Of a stretch of 25,128 nt of DNA, positions 7,886 through 15,237 are shown piece after piece. Source of the DNA: an uncultured Bacteroidales bacterium (GTDB lineage: Bacteria; Bacteroidota; Bacteroidia; Bacteroidales; Bacteroidaceae); NCBI GenBank assembly GCA_902768605.1, contig CACXLY010000033.1:1-25128 (forward strand), in the 5' to 3' direction. A model generated the notes under the pieces. That model was not told the origin of the DNA and ran no database searches. It saw only the letters and a program-made list of their open reading frames with translations. Each line of letters starts with the position of its first letter. Positions within the stretch are counted from its first letter, which is position 1. The translations under genes and the position numbers were made by a program.

Positions 7886-8659
7886 TTATTTTGCGCTAAA
7901 GCCACCGTCGACAAACAGATTTGTACCTGTTACCCAACGGGATGCGTCACTCAATAGGTAGATGCAGGCATTGGCGACATCTGTAGTTTCACCCAAGCCA
8001 AGTAGATGTTGCGCTTCCAGAGCAGCACGTTTCTCCGGATCTTTCATATGTGGAAGATTCATATTGATGGGCGTGCAGATAGCTCCAGGAGAAATCGAGT
8101 TGACACGAACGTTCTTTCTTGCCAATTCGCAGGCCAAATGCTTGGCAAGGTTCAGCAAGGAAGCTTTAGTCATGCCGTATGTGGACTTTCCCACCTCACC
8201 GAAACTGCCGGCTACGGAAGAGAAGAATACAATACTGCCACCTTCTTTGGAGAGGTTACCCATCTTGGTACATTCCTGTGTCAAGAAATAGCCCGTATAA
8301 ACATTCACGTGAAAGAACTTGTCCAGTTCTTCAGGCTTGGTTAGTTTGAAAAGGTTTGTGGTGGAAATACCAGCGCAATTTAATAGGCCATTAATACGAC
8401 CGACTTTCTTCACTGCCTCTTTGATAATCTCCCCTACCTTTTCATATTCCAGCAAATTGACCGAAGCCCAATAGTGTTCTTCAGGTCTGTCCACCATGCC
8501 CATCGTTTCCTTTAGGCCGTCTTCGTTTAAGTCTAAAAGGATAAGCTTTGCTCCCATCTTTGAGCAACTGATGGCACACTGGCGGGCTATTCCCGAAGCG
8601 GCACCGGAAACAACGATGACTTTCCCGTCAAGTGAGAAAGGATTAAACTGCTTGTCCAT
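7886..8659 (-). CDS. SDR oxidoreductase, FabG-like, in the polysaccharide locus
   Basis: 257 aa, classical short-chain dehydrogenase/reductase size. Cofactor loop is SGAASGIA (18-25), NCAG at 94-97, active-site Ser147/148, Tyr161 and Lys165 (YGMTK), and the typical SPG at 190-192. The C-terminus FVDGGFSAK is also standard. D43 after the second strand (LLDLNE) suggests NAD(H) preference, as an inference. The third glycine of TGxxxGxG is Ala25 here. It overlaps the KAS III gene by 17 bases and, with KAS III and ACP, would suit reduction of a 3-oxoacyl-ACP to 3-hydroxyacyl-ACP. The alternative is a sugar-nucleotide dehydrogenase; location next to KAS III and ACP favours the acyl role. Confidence 0.85.
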   Translation of the reverse strand: MDKQFNPFSLDGKVIVVSGAASGIARQCAISCSKMGAKLILLDLNEDGLKETMGMVDRPEEHYWASVNLLEYEKVGEIIKEAVKKVGRINGLLNCAGISTTNLFKLTKPEELDKFFHVNVYTGYFLTQECTKMGNLSKEGGSIVFFSSVAGSFGEVGKSTYGMTKASLLNLAKHLACELARKNVRVNSISPGAICTPINMNLPHMKDPEKRAALEAQHLLGLGETTDVANACIYLLSDASRWVTGTNLFVDGGFSAK

Positions 8660-9719
8660 GCTCTACTTCAACAATATCACTGACTTTACAATCTACAAAA
8701 GGAACTATGCCTGTAGCCCAAGTCATACCAACTCCGAAGGCAGTCAGCAAGAGTTCTTTCTTTCCATCCAGTTTACCTTTCAATTCACTCACAATTGTAA
8801 GGGGAACAGACACGGATGAGGTGTTCCCGAATTTAGCAATGGTGGAAGGAATCTTGGTTGTGTCCAACTTCATCTTCTTGGCAATATAGCTGTTGATGAA
8901 ATTGTTAGCTTGATGGAACACCACGTAATCAAAGTCGTCAGCAGTCTTGCCTACATACGCCAAAGTATTTTTAATGTCACGGGGAATTTCACGAATGACG
9001 AAGTTGAATACATCACCGCCACGCATATATCCCTGCTCGTCGCTACGCATATTGCCATACTCATCCACAACCTTTTCAACAACTGTTTCTGCGGAACTCA
9101 TTTTACGATATCCGCCAGCGGGAATCATGATAAGGTCTGCACGAGAGCCATCTGAATTAAGTGAGAACGTGCTTTTGCCAAACTTGGAGTCGCGTTCTAT
9201 CAAGGCAGCTACACCTCCATCGCCGAAAAGGAAAGCACTGCGGCGGTCACGTGGGGAGTAGACCTTGGAGCGGGTTTCGCCGTCCAGCAAGAGGGCTTTA
9301 CGCAATCCACTTCGCTCCATCATGCCATACACTATAGACAGGCCATAAAGAAATGCCGAGCACCCCAAGGTGACATCAAATGCTATAGTGGAATTGGGGA
9401 GACCCAAACGATGTTGAAGCGTACAGGATGTTGCAGGCATTCTGTAGTCAGGAGTTTGCGAGATGAAAACTAACAGGTCTATTTCTTCCTTGTTAATGTT
9501 GTTGTCTGCAATCAGTTTTTCTGCTGCGGCAAAACACAAGTCGGAAGAACAGGTCTCTGCATCTGAGAAGCGACGTTCCTCAATGCCCGTTTTTTCAACT
9601 ATGTCATTTGCTTCTTCCTGACTGAAGACTTCTGTATATTCACGATTCTTTATGACACGCTTGGGGACTGCAGCCGACATAGCTGTAATACCGACTCCCT
9701 CATATTGTATATACGCCAT
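8643..9719 (-). CDS. 3-oxoacyl-ACP synthase III (KAS III) in the polysaccharide locus
   Basis: 358 aa, thiolase fold, somewhat longer than housekeeping FabH (about 317-330). The full catalytic triad is present: Cys120 in DVTLGCSAFLYGL, His269 in VFHQAN, Asn299 in KFGNTSS. C-terminal LTAFGVGMTWATGIV is typical. KAS III enzymes condense an acyl-CoA with malonyl-ACP. Genes for an ACP (3-base gap) and an SDR (17-base overlap) flank it, suggesting a dedicated short acyl-chain pathway for decorating the polysaccharide rather than general fatty acid synthesis. Substrate chain length cannot be read directly. It could instead be the housekeeping fabH, but the absence of other fab genes argues against that. 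Confidence 0.9.
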   Translation of the reverse strand: MAYIQYEGVGITAMSAAVPKRVIKNREYTEVFSQEEANDIVEKTGIEERRFSDAETCSSDLCFAAAEKLIADNNINKEEIDLLVFISQTPDYRMPATSCTLQHRLGLPNSTIAFDVTLGCSAFLYGLSIVYGMMERSGLRKALLLDGETRSKVYSPRDRRSAFLFGDGGVAALIERDSKFGKSTFSLNSDGSRADLIMIPAGGYRKMSSAETVVEKVVDEYGNMRSDEQGYMRGGDVFNFVIREIPRDIKNTLAYVGKTADDFDYVVFHQANNFINSYIAKKMKLDTTKIPSTIAKFGNTSSVSVPLTIVSELKGKLDGKKELLLTAFGVGMTWATGIVPFVDCKVSDIVEVEHGQAV

Positions 9720-9722
9720 AAG

Positions 9723-9938
9723 TTATTTTTTTGTGCAAGCATCATACACGGCTTGTACGGTGCGAAGTTTCTTGAAATCAGCCTCTTCAATCTGAACGTC
9801 ATACTCCTCGTCCATCATCGCGATTACTGAAAGATAGGCAATAGAACTCCATTCAGCATAATTGCGGAATTCGTCTTCCATTTTGATCTCATCTTCGCGC
9901 TCAATGGCTTCTGCAAATTTTTCAATGAAGTTTTCCAT
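9723..9938 (-). CDS. Acyl carrier protein (dedicated)
   Basis: 71 aa, acidic, the right size for a free-standing ACP. Aligning the helix after the carrier serine (SVIAMMDEEYDVQI with the usual LVMALEEEFG) puts Ser32 in WSSIAYLS at the phosphopantetheine position, so the usual DSL appears as SSI. It sits between the KAS III gene (3-base gap) and a hexapeptide acyltransferase (4-base gap), so all three are probably translated together. Expected role: carry the acyl intermediate from KAS III and the SDR to an acyltransferase. The atypical motif means modification should be confirmed. Confidence 0.83.
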   Translation of the reverse strand: MENFIEKFAEAIEREDEIKMEDEFRNYAEWSSIAYLSVIAMMDEEYDVQIEEADFKKLRTVQAVYDACTKK

Positions 9939-9942
9939 AAGA

Positions 9943-10575
9943 TTATAGTTTTTGATATTCTAGAATATTTTTCAGTCTCTTCTTATAATATTTTTGATAG
10001 TTCTTTTGAATCAAATCCTTCGATAGTCTTTCTGATTCAGGATAAAGTTTCTCTTCATGTTCGATTGTTTGCTCAGGGTCAAAAACAAATCCCATTACTT
10101 TGGCCGGATTGCCACTAACAATTGCATATGGCGGAACTTTAGTCCTCACAACAGATCCGGCACCGACAATAGCACCTCGTCCGATATGAGCGCCAGCCAA
10201 TAGAGTGACATTGGCACCAAACCAAACATCGTTTTCAACAATTATATCCTTATCGAAATTATTATTAACGTCCAATTCACTTTTTATCTTGTCTGTAACA
10301 AATTTCCGCCAAATACCGACTGGTGACATATGATTTCCTGTTATTACGGTCAGACCAATTGCAGCACCGGAATACTTCTTCATGATAAACTTTGCTCTGG
10401 TGTTCATTATCAAAGCTCTGCTATCAATATTTGTGAAGTCTTCCATAATAAGGTTCTTCTTATTATATATTTTCACATTTCGACCAATTCTTGCGGTACG
10501 AGCAAGGCCGCCATATTTTTTGTGATATAAAATCCAATATAGCCACCTAAGCAGTATTTTGATTTTTTGTTTCAT
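9943..10575 (-). CDS. Left-handed beta-helix acyltransferase (CatB/LacA-like)
   Basis: 210 aa. Hexapeptide-repeat O- or N-acyltransferase. The N-terminus has a short hydrophobic stretch (ILLRWLYWILY). Hexapeptide turns run from about 26 to 160, with the probable catalytic histidine H82 in TGNHMSP and the typical coil DVWFGANVTLLAGAHIGRG followed by VGAGSVV and VSGNPAKV (153-160). This family usually uses acetyl-CoA on sugars; some relatives use acyl-ACP. Its position next to the ACP makes it the best candidate for delivering the acyl group made by the KAS III/SDR pair, but simple acetylation is equally compatible with the sequence. Confidence 0.86.
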   Translation of the reverse strand: MKQKIKILLRWLYWILYHKKYGGLARTARIGRNVKIYNKKNLIMEDFTNIDSRALIMNTRAKFIMKKYSGAAIGLTVITGNHMSPVGIWRKFVTDKIKSELDVNNNFDKDIIVENDVWFGANVTLLAGAHIGRGAIVGAGSVVRTKVPPYAIVSGNPAKVMGFVFDPEQTIEHEEKLYPESERLSKDLIQKNYQKYYKKRLKNILEYQKL

Positions 10576-10601
10576 TCTATTTATGCCAAAGGGTTTAACG
10601 T

Positions 10602-11897
10602 TTAGACAGGGTAACTATTTTGTGAATAATCCGATATTGTCTCTGTTGTATCGTCAGTTTCATCAAGTGATTGCCAATCATCATTACTTTCTTCAGCTTG
10701 TAGCTCGCTCTCATATTCTTCTGTCTCTAAAATCGGCAATGTTATGATGAGTGCACTCATGATATCATAGAAGAAGAATGTGCCGCCTTGTACAAACTGG
10801 AATGCTATGTCAGACATCAACCATGCCAAGAATAATAGGAAATAGGGACTCTCTATGTTTTTCTTAAAGATATTCCGAATGAGCGTTAAATAGTAAAGCA
10901 ATAATAGCGAGAATCCGATGAGACCATTTTGCACCAGAGCATCAATAAAACCATTGTGTGAGGCTACTAAAAGGCCATTTTCTTTTGCCTGCTGTTCCAT
11001 GGTTTCCTGTAGCCCATGGCCAAAAAGATACTCTTGGGCATTCTCTGAGTTAGCCCATAGATTGATGGATGTAGCCCAGAAGTAGAGGCGTCCGCTACCA
11101 TTGATTTCATCATCGCGTTTGTAGCCAGTTTCTTCGTGAAGTCGTTGATTTAAGACATCGTTAGTCTCTATATATGCTGTTGCAGCTACATAAAAGAGCG
11201 CTCCCCATAGGGCACCGCTCAATAATGATCTGACAATGCTGCCTTTGTAAGCAAGGATGACATATATACCTAACACACACATAGCATATCCAGTTCTGAC
11301 GTATGTCAGCATGAGGAAATATAGACCAATCAGAATAAGTCCCCATGTATATATTTTCTCAAGTTGGTTTTCACAAATGTTTCTAACGTAGAAGATTAGA
11401 ACAAGAATAGAGATGCTTAGATAAATAGCAGAGGTATGTGCATTGTTGAAAGGACCTATCAGAGAGTCTACGCCAAGCAAGTCAGCAGCAATGTATGTGT
11501 GGCGTTCTTCAAAAAATCCAAAATAAAACGGTATAAAGGAGACTATGATTATGTGTGCTAAGAGTTTTAAGTAATATAATACTTTCTCGCTTGATAAGAT
11601 ATTGCGAAAGAATGGCAGGCATAAGGGAAGTACAAGGAATTTCAGGAAGCTTGACATTGTACCTGCCGTAGAATTCAATATGTCAGGATTTAACAATTTC
11701 GTCACAGCATAGCCTAAACGGAACTGTGCATAGTTCCTGAATGTATAGTTAATGCATTTGAAGGCCAGAAAAGCAATAACGGGTATTTTCCATATTTGGC
11801 CAATTGAGAGTCCCTCGGTGTTCCCCATACCATCTATGTAAAGGAAACAGAATCCCAATATATATAAGCCCAAATACTTAATTATTGTATATGCCAT
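10602..11897 (-). CDS. O-antigen/capsule polymerase (Wzy-like)
   Basis: 431 aa, strongly hydrophobic with about ten predicted membrane segments and a large periplasmic-type loop around 245-315. Family hints: TYVRTGYAM around R201, NGSGRLYFW (266-274), and SHNGFIDALVQNGLIG (313-328), the HN...GLIG pattern of the Wzy/WaaL (O-antigen ligase/polymerase) group. Polymerase is preferred to ligase because Wzx and repeat-unit glycosyltransferases are in the same locus. The last about 41 residues (391-431) form an unusually acidic, Ser/Thr-rich tail after the final membrane segment. Like most Wzy genes it is AT-rich compared with the flanking genes. Confidence 0.82.
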   Translation of the reverse strand: MAYTIIKYLGLYILGFCFLYIDGMGNTEGLSIGQIWKIPVIAFLAFKCINYTFRNYAQFRLGYAVTKLLNPDILNSTAGTMSSFLKFLVLPLCLPFFRNILSSEKVLYYLKLLAHIIIVSFIPFYFGFFEERHTYIAADLLGVDSLIGPFNNAHTSAIYLSISILVLIFYVRNICENQLEKIYTWGLILIGLYFLMLTYVRTGYAMCVLGIYVILAYKGSIVRSLLSGALWGALFYVAATAYIETNDVLNQRLHEETGYKRDDEINGSGRLYFWATSINLWANSENAQEYLFGHGLQETMEQQAKENGLLVASHNGFIDALVQNGLIGFSLLLLYYLTLIRNIFKKNIESPYFLLFLAWLMSDIAFQFVQGGTFFFYDIMSALIITLPILETEEYESELQAEESNDDWQSLDETDDTTETISDYSQNSYPV

Positions 11898-11984
11898 TCT
11901 CGTTTTTATTTATATTATATGTTACTCGACTCCACTTAAAGTGTCTCGTGGGGACTTTAGAAGTGTCTAATTTGCAAATTAGCC
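11898..11984. other. Wzy upstream gap with a perfect 16-bp palindrome
   Basis: The 87-base gap between the glycosyltransferase stop and the Wzy start contains CTAATTTGCAAATTAG (11967-11982), a perfect palindrome two bases past the upstream stop codon. A second looser inverted pair follows (CTTAAAGT 11936-11943 against ACTTTAG near 11954-11960). Neither is followed by a T-run on the minus strand. It could be an mRNA processing or attenuation site; no function is established. Confidence 0.5.
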
Positions 11985-13088
11985 TTATCTAATTGCGCAT
12001 TTAGACTGGGCTGCCTTGATGAATTCGTTTGCTACATTCACAATATTGTATCTTTCTAAGTCTTTTACTTGATATTGCTGAGTGTAGTTCCCCTCGATAA
12101 ATTCGCGGAACGTGGAATCATCGTTGAAGTCATTTTGCACATTCAAGATAGGTCGCCCGGAAATGCCATAGTCAATCAGTTTGCTGGGAGTCTGTACGCT
12201 ATTGGGATTTGGTATGTTGATTAGGAAGTCAGCCTTACTGCATTCCATGATGACATCCTTGCGGCCTTTGCCAATGACGTATTCTATTTGTCCCTTTGAT
12301 TCCTTTATATATTTGCTTTCCAAAGGCCTAAGCATCATCATAATAAACCGATATGGCTTATCGTATTTTAGGAGATAATCCATAAATGAGTGTGGGTCTC
12401 TCACACCCAGATATACTGTTCCCACAAAGACGAACGTGGGAATAGGGTTCTTTTTATACTCGGCTACAGGTGTCTTGGAAAAATCGAATCCCTGAGGAAT
12501 CACACGTATTTTATCCCAATATTCTTTGTAGTACCCTTTATAGCTTTGCTCCGTTGGGACTGTAATGAAGTCACATCCTTCACACCACATCCTTTCATAC
12601 TTCTCCATATATTTTGGTGGGTCACCAAATGGATTAAGCATATATGGGTCACCGCAATCACATATCCAATGTTTGGGGAAGATGTCGGGGTGCTTTCTCT
12701 TTGCCCGAGCTGCTCCGCTATGAATAGAGTGGGGATAGGCTATAGTTATCAGCAAATCTACCCCAGGGTTCTCGCATATAATCTTTTCTACACGAAAATG
12801 AAACTCGCAATGTGGCCACAACAGCGGTCGGTGAAGGAAATGGTAAATTGCTCGTGTGAGTAGAGTCTTGTTGGGATTATCATTAGTCTCTATGGGAAAG
12901 AGTGTCTTTATGTTACGCATCGTAACACCAGTGGATTTCTCATACTCTTCGTAGTTGTATGAGCCGTGTACCGTATAGAGGATTACTTCGTTACCCATTC
13001 TTGCCAATTGCTCTGACAATTCTTGCGTCCTAAAAGCTCTTGGCCCCTGAAAGGGATAGGAATTCTGCGATATGATTAATATTTTCAT
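11985..13088 (-). CDS. Glycosyltransferase (GT-B fold, GT4-like)
   Basis: 367 aa. The N-terminus MKILIISQNSYPFQGPRAFR is a typical GT-B acceptor domain with a basic, glycine-containing loop. C-terminal features include TFVFVGTVYLG (218-228), the donor-side MECSKADFLINIPN and TPSKLIDYGISGRPIL (300-315), where the glutamate pair normal in GT4 is replaced by a K-LIDY-type version. It probably adds one sugar to the lipid-linked unit at the cytoplasmic membrane. It overlaps the upstream acyltransferase gene by four bases (ATGA), so translation is coupled. Confidence 0.82.
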   Translation of the reverse strand: MKILIISQNSYPFQGPRAFRTQELSEQLARMGNEVILYTVHGSYNYEEYEKSTGVTMRNIKTLFPIETNDNPNKTLLTRAIYHFLHRPLLWPHCEFHFRVEKIICENPGVDLLITIAYPHSIHSGAARAKRKHPDIFPKHWICDCGDPYMLNPFGDPPKYMEKYERMWCEGCDFITVPTEQSYKGYYKEYWDKIRVIPQGFDFSKTPVAEYKKNPIPTFVFVGTVYLGVRDPHSFMDYLLKYDKPYRFIMMMLRPLESKYIKESKGQIEYVIGKGRKDVIMECSKADFLINIPNPNSVQTPSKLIDYGISGRPILNVQNDFNDDSTFREFIEGNYTQQYQVKDLERYNIVNVANEFIKAAQSKCAIR

Positions 13089-13732
13089 GAATTAATATAG
13101 ATGTTCTTCCTTAAATGTCTTTTTGCAAACTTCTCAAATTCCTCTTTAGGGACATAGCCGTAATATTCTTGTTCGAATTTCGTTGGCACGAACTTGTCCT
13201 TATCTAATTCTTTAATCAGTTTCGCTGGATTACCTCCTATTACACAATATCCGTCTGGGAAACTTTTAGTGACCACAGCACCTGCCCCAACTATTGTGCG
13301 AGGACCTAAATGTACACCAGGCATAATCACTGCATTCATGCCTATCCAGCAGTAGTCATCAATGCGAATTTCCTTGCTGTCGTGAACCATATGGTTGTAC
13401 AGTCCATGATTGCCACTTATCAGGCCAACATTCGAGGCGAGGCGGACGTAATTTCCTATCCAAATGCCACCATTACCTTGGATATAACAGCCCGGGCGAG
13501 TTCCAACATTGGAATTAATGCCAACGTAGATCTTGTTGGGATGTGTTACTTCACTATTCTTATGTAGAGGCCAATACACCTTCTTGTTTCCAATAAGCCA
13601 AAAACGACACCATTGTCCCAACGAAATTACATTAGATTGAGATTTGGTAAACCTATAATACCTTGCCATCGGTGGAAATATGAAACCGATGAAGGCTTTT
13701 AAGGATTTCTTCATCTCTTCTTTATTCTTCAT
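13085..13732 (-). CDS. Hexapeptide-repeat acyltransferase, second in the locus
   Basis: 215 aa, left-handed beta-helix fold. Repeats begin near residue 66 (NKIYVGINSNVGTRPGCYI), with catalytic-type His109 in SGNHGLY and the family end VGAGAVVTKSFPDG followed by IGGNPAKLI (165-173). Acts on a sugar or sugar nucleotide, usually with acetyl-CoA. Two starts are possible: ATG 13732 and ATG 13714, six codons later. They lie in two copies of an 18-bp tandem duplication, and each sits in an ATGA context. The first overlaps the Wzx stop by four bases, so I used it. Donor and acceptor are not known. Confidence 0.85.
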   Translation of the reverse strand: MKNKEEMKKSLKAFIGFIFPPMARYYRFTKSQSNVISLGQWCRFWLIGNKKVYWPLHKNSEVTHPNKIYVGINSNVGTRPGCYIQGNGGIWIGNYVRLASNVGLISGNHGLYNHMVHDSKEIRIDDYCWIGMNAVIMPGVHLGPRTIVGAGAVVTKSFPDGYCVIGGNPAKLIKELDKDKFVPTKFEQEYYGYVPKEEFEKFAKRHLRKNIYINS

Positions 13733-13744
13733 CTCTTCTTTATT
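13709..13744. repeat. 18-bp exact tandem duplication at the wzx/acyltransferase junction
   Basis: CTTCATCTCTTCTTTATT occurs at 13709-13726 and directly again at 13727-13744. It covers the Wzx stop and the start codons of the following acyltransferase gene. The unit is six codons, so the frame is kept and the acyltransferase gains an extra MKNKEE-like start block. Confidence 0.9.
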
Positions 13745-15201
13745 ATAGGTTTTAATATCTCAAGATAATCCATCTTTGTCATAAGGCTATAGCAATAATA
13801 CACTATCACATAAATAGCCATACTGACAAGCATGGTGACCACACTGTTCAAATTGAAATAATTTAAAAGCACATATTTTTCGAGAAGTAAGAACAGGGTG
13901 CTGGGTACTATAATTTGTCCCATCAATTTTAACGGGAATAATTGGTAAAACCTGATATTGAAAAACTTGCTTACAAGTAATAGCATCGCGGCAATCTTAC
14001 CAACATGACATATCATAGAAATCCAGCTAATGGCATAGGGAGAATGAATGGTTTTTACACTTATAAATTCAAGAGCGACAACTAACAGGGCTGTTATCAT
14101 GTGAACATTGGAATAGTATTTGACTTTACCTATGTTTATTATCAGCGGACCATAAGCAATAAGGGTAAAGAAATTAGTAATTAATTTGATCCTGAAGTAA
14201 TTGTCGGAGGTCTCATATTTCTGACCATAAAGTACAACCATTACTATATCTGCAAATACCATGCAATAAATCACTAATGGATAGATAAGTTTCGCAGTCT
14301 TTTCGAAGACATTCATCCAAAGAGGATAAATCTCTGTCTTAGGATTTAACTTCTCGTGACTCATCCTTGAAAAGACAGGAGAAAGCACTGTGGCACATGC
14401 ACCGGTTATCATCCCGACAAATGGTAGTTCCATGGAACCATTGGAGAAGTCTGCAAACACTTCGTTTCCAAAATAACGACTTACAAAAAATTGATCCGCA
14501 GATGCAATGATGATACCCCAAAAACTTGCGAATAGCAAAGGAATGGAGAATTTAAATAATTCCTTATACGTTACGTTGCACCTTTCAGATGCTATGCCAT
14601 GGACAGGATAGTACTGAAGGTACAGAGCCATCAAGAAGGTTATCACGGATGCAACGACAAATCCAATCAATGCCTCGGTATAACCTAAATTCCATATCAT
14701 TACAGGTAATGCGACACAAAGCAGTTTGAAAACATTCGTGAGGATATGATAAAGTGCAATGAACATGGACTGCTTGAAAGTGGCAAGAACCCCGTCCAGT
14801 CCCATTGTGGGAAGCAGGAGGAAGGGAACAATTGCGAATATCCTCAGTGCCTTGATTAGATCTGGATTGTTAAGGAATGATGCAATTTGTGGGGCAAAAA
14901 CGAACAGCAACAATGAGAATACGCCTCCCAACAGGAAGAACAGGTTTGTTATCTTCCGTATGAGGCTCTTCGATTGGGCGAGCTCTACTCTGGGAAGGAA
15001 ATAGGAAAATGCTTTGGGCAATCCAAGAGTGAAAACAGTGAGCAGGGATGTGTAAACGTATATTACCTGCTTGTATGTCCCATAATCAGCCTTGTTGAAG
15101 TAGCGGCTGAGAATCATGGAGCTAACTATGGAAAAGCCAAAAGAGCACAGGCTTCCGATGGCTACCCACGCTGCTTGCCTGGTGTTGTTTGTTTGTGCCA
15201 T
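13729..15201 (-). CDS. Oligosaccharide flippase (Wzx-like)
   Basis: 490 aa, about twelve to fourteen hydrophobic segments, MATE/MVF-type polysaccharide transporter. The N-terminus (AAWVAIGSLCSFGFSIVSSMILSRYFNKADYGTYKQV) has the R-hydrophobic-ADYGTY pattern found in Wzx and related flippases. It moves undecaprenyl-linked repeat units across the cytoplasmic membrane for Wzy polymerisation. It is followed by the acyltransferase gene with a four-base overlap; 36 bases separate it from the WecC-like gene upstream. AT-rich, as is usual for wzx. Confidence 0.9.
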   Translation of the reverse strand: MAQTNNTRQAAWVAIGSLCSFGFSIVSSMILSRYFNKADYGTYKQVIYVYTSLLTVFTLGLPKAFSYFLPRVELAQSKSLIRKITNLFFLLGGVFSLLLFVFAPQIASFLNNPDLIKALRIFAIVPFLLLPTMGLDGVLATFKQSMFIALYHILTNVFKLLCVALPVMIWNLGYTEALIGFVVASVITFLMALYLQYYPVHGIASERCNVTYKELFKFSIPLLFASFWGIIIASADQFFVSRYFGNEVFADFSNGSMELPFVGMITGACATVLSPVFSRMSHEKLNPKTEIYPLWMNVFEKTAKLIYPLVIYCMVFADIVMVVLYGQKYETSDNYFRIKLITNFFTLIAYGPLIINIGKVKYYSNVHMITALLVVALEFISVKTIHSPYAISWISMICHVGKIAAMLLLVSKFFNIRFYQLFPLKLMGQIIVPSTLFLLLEKYVLLNYFNLNSVVTMLVSMAIYVIVYYCYSLMTKMDYLEILKPIIKKR

Positions 15202-15237
15202 TATGTGGCTGTCGTAGTATTTTGGATGATGCCGTCT

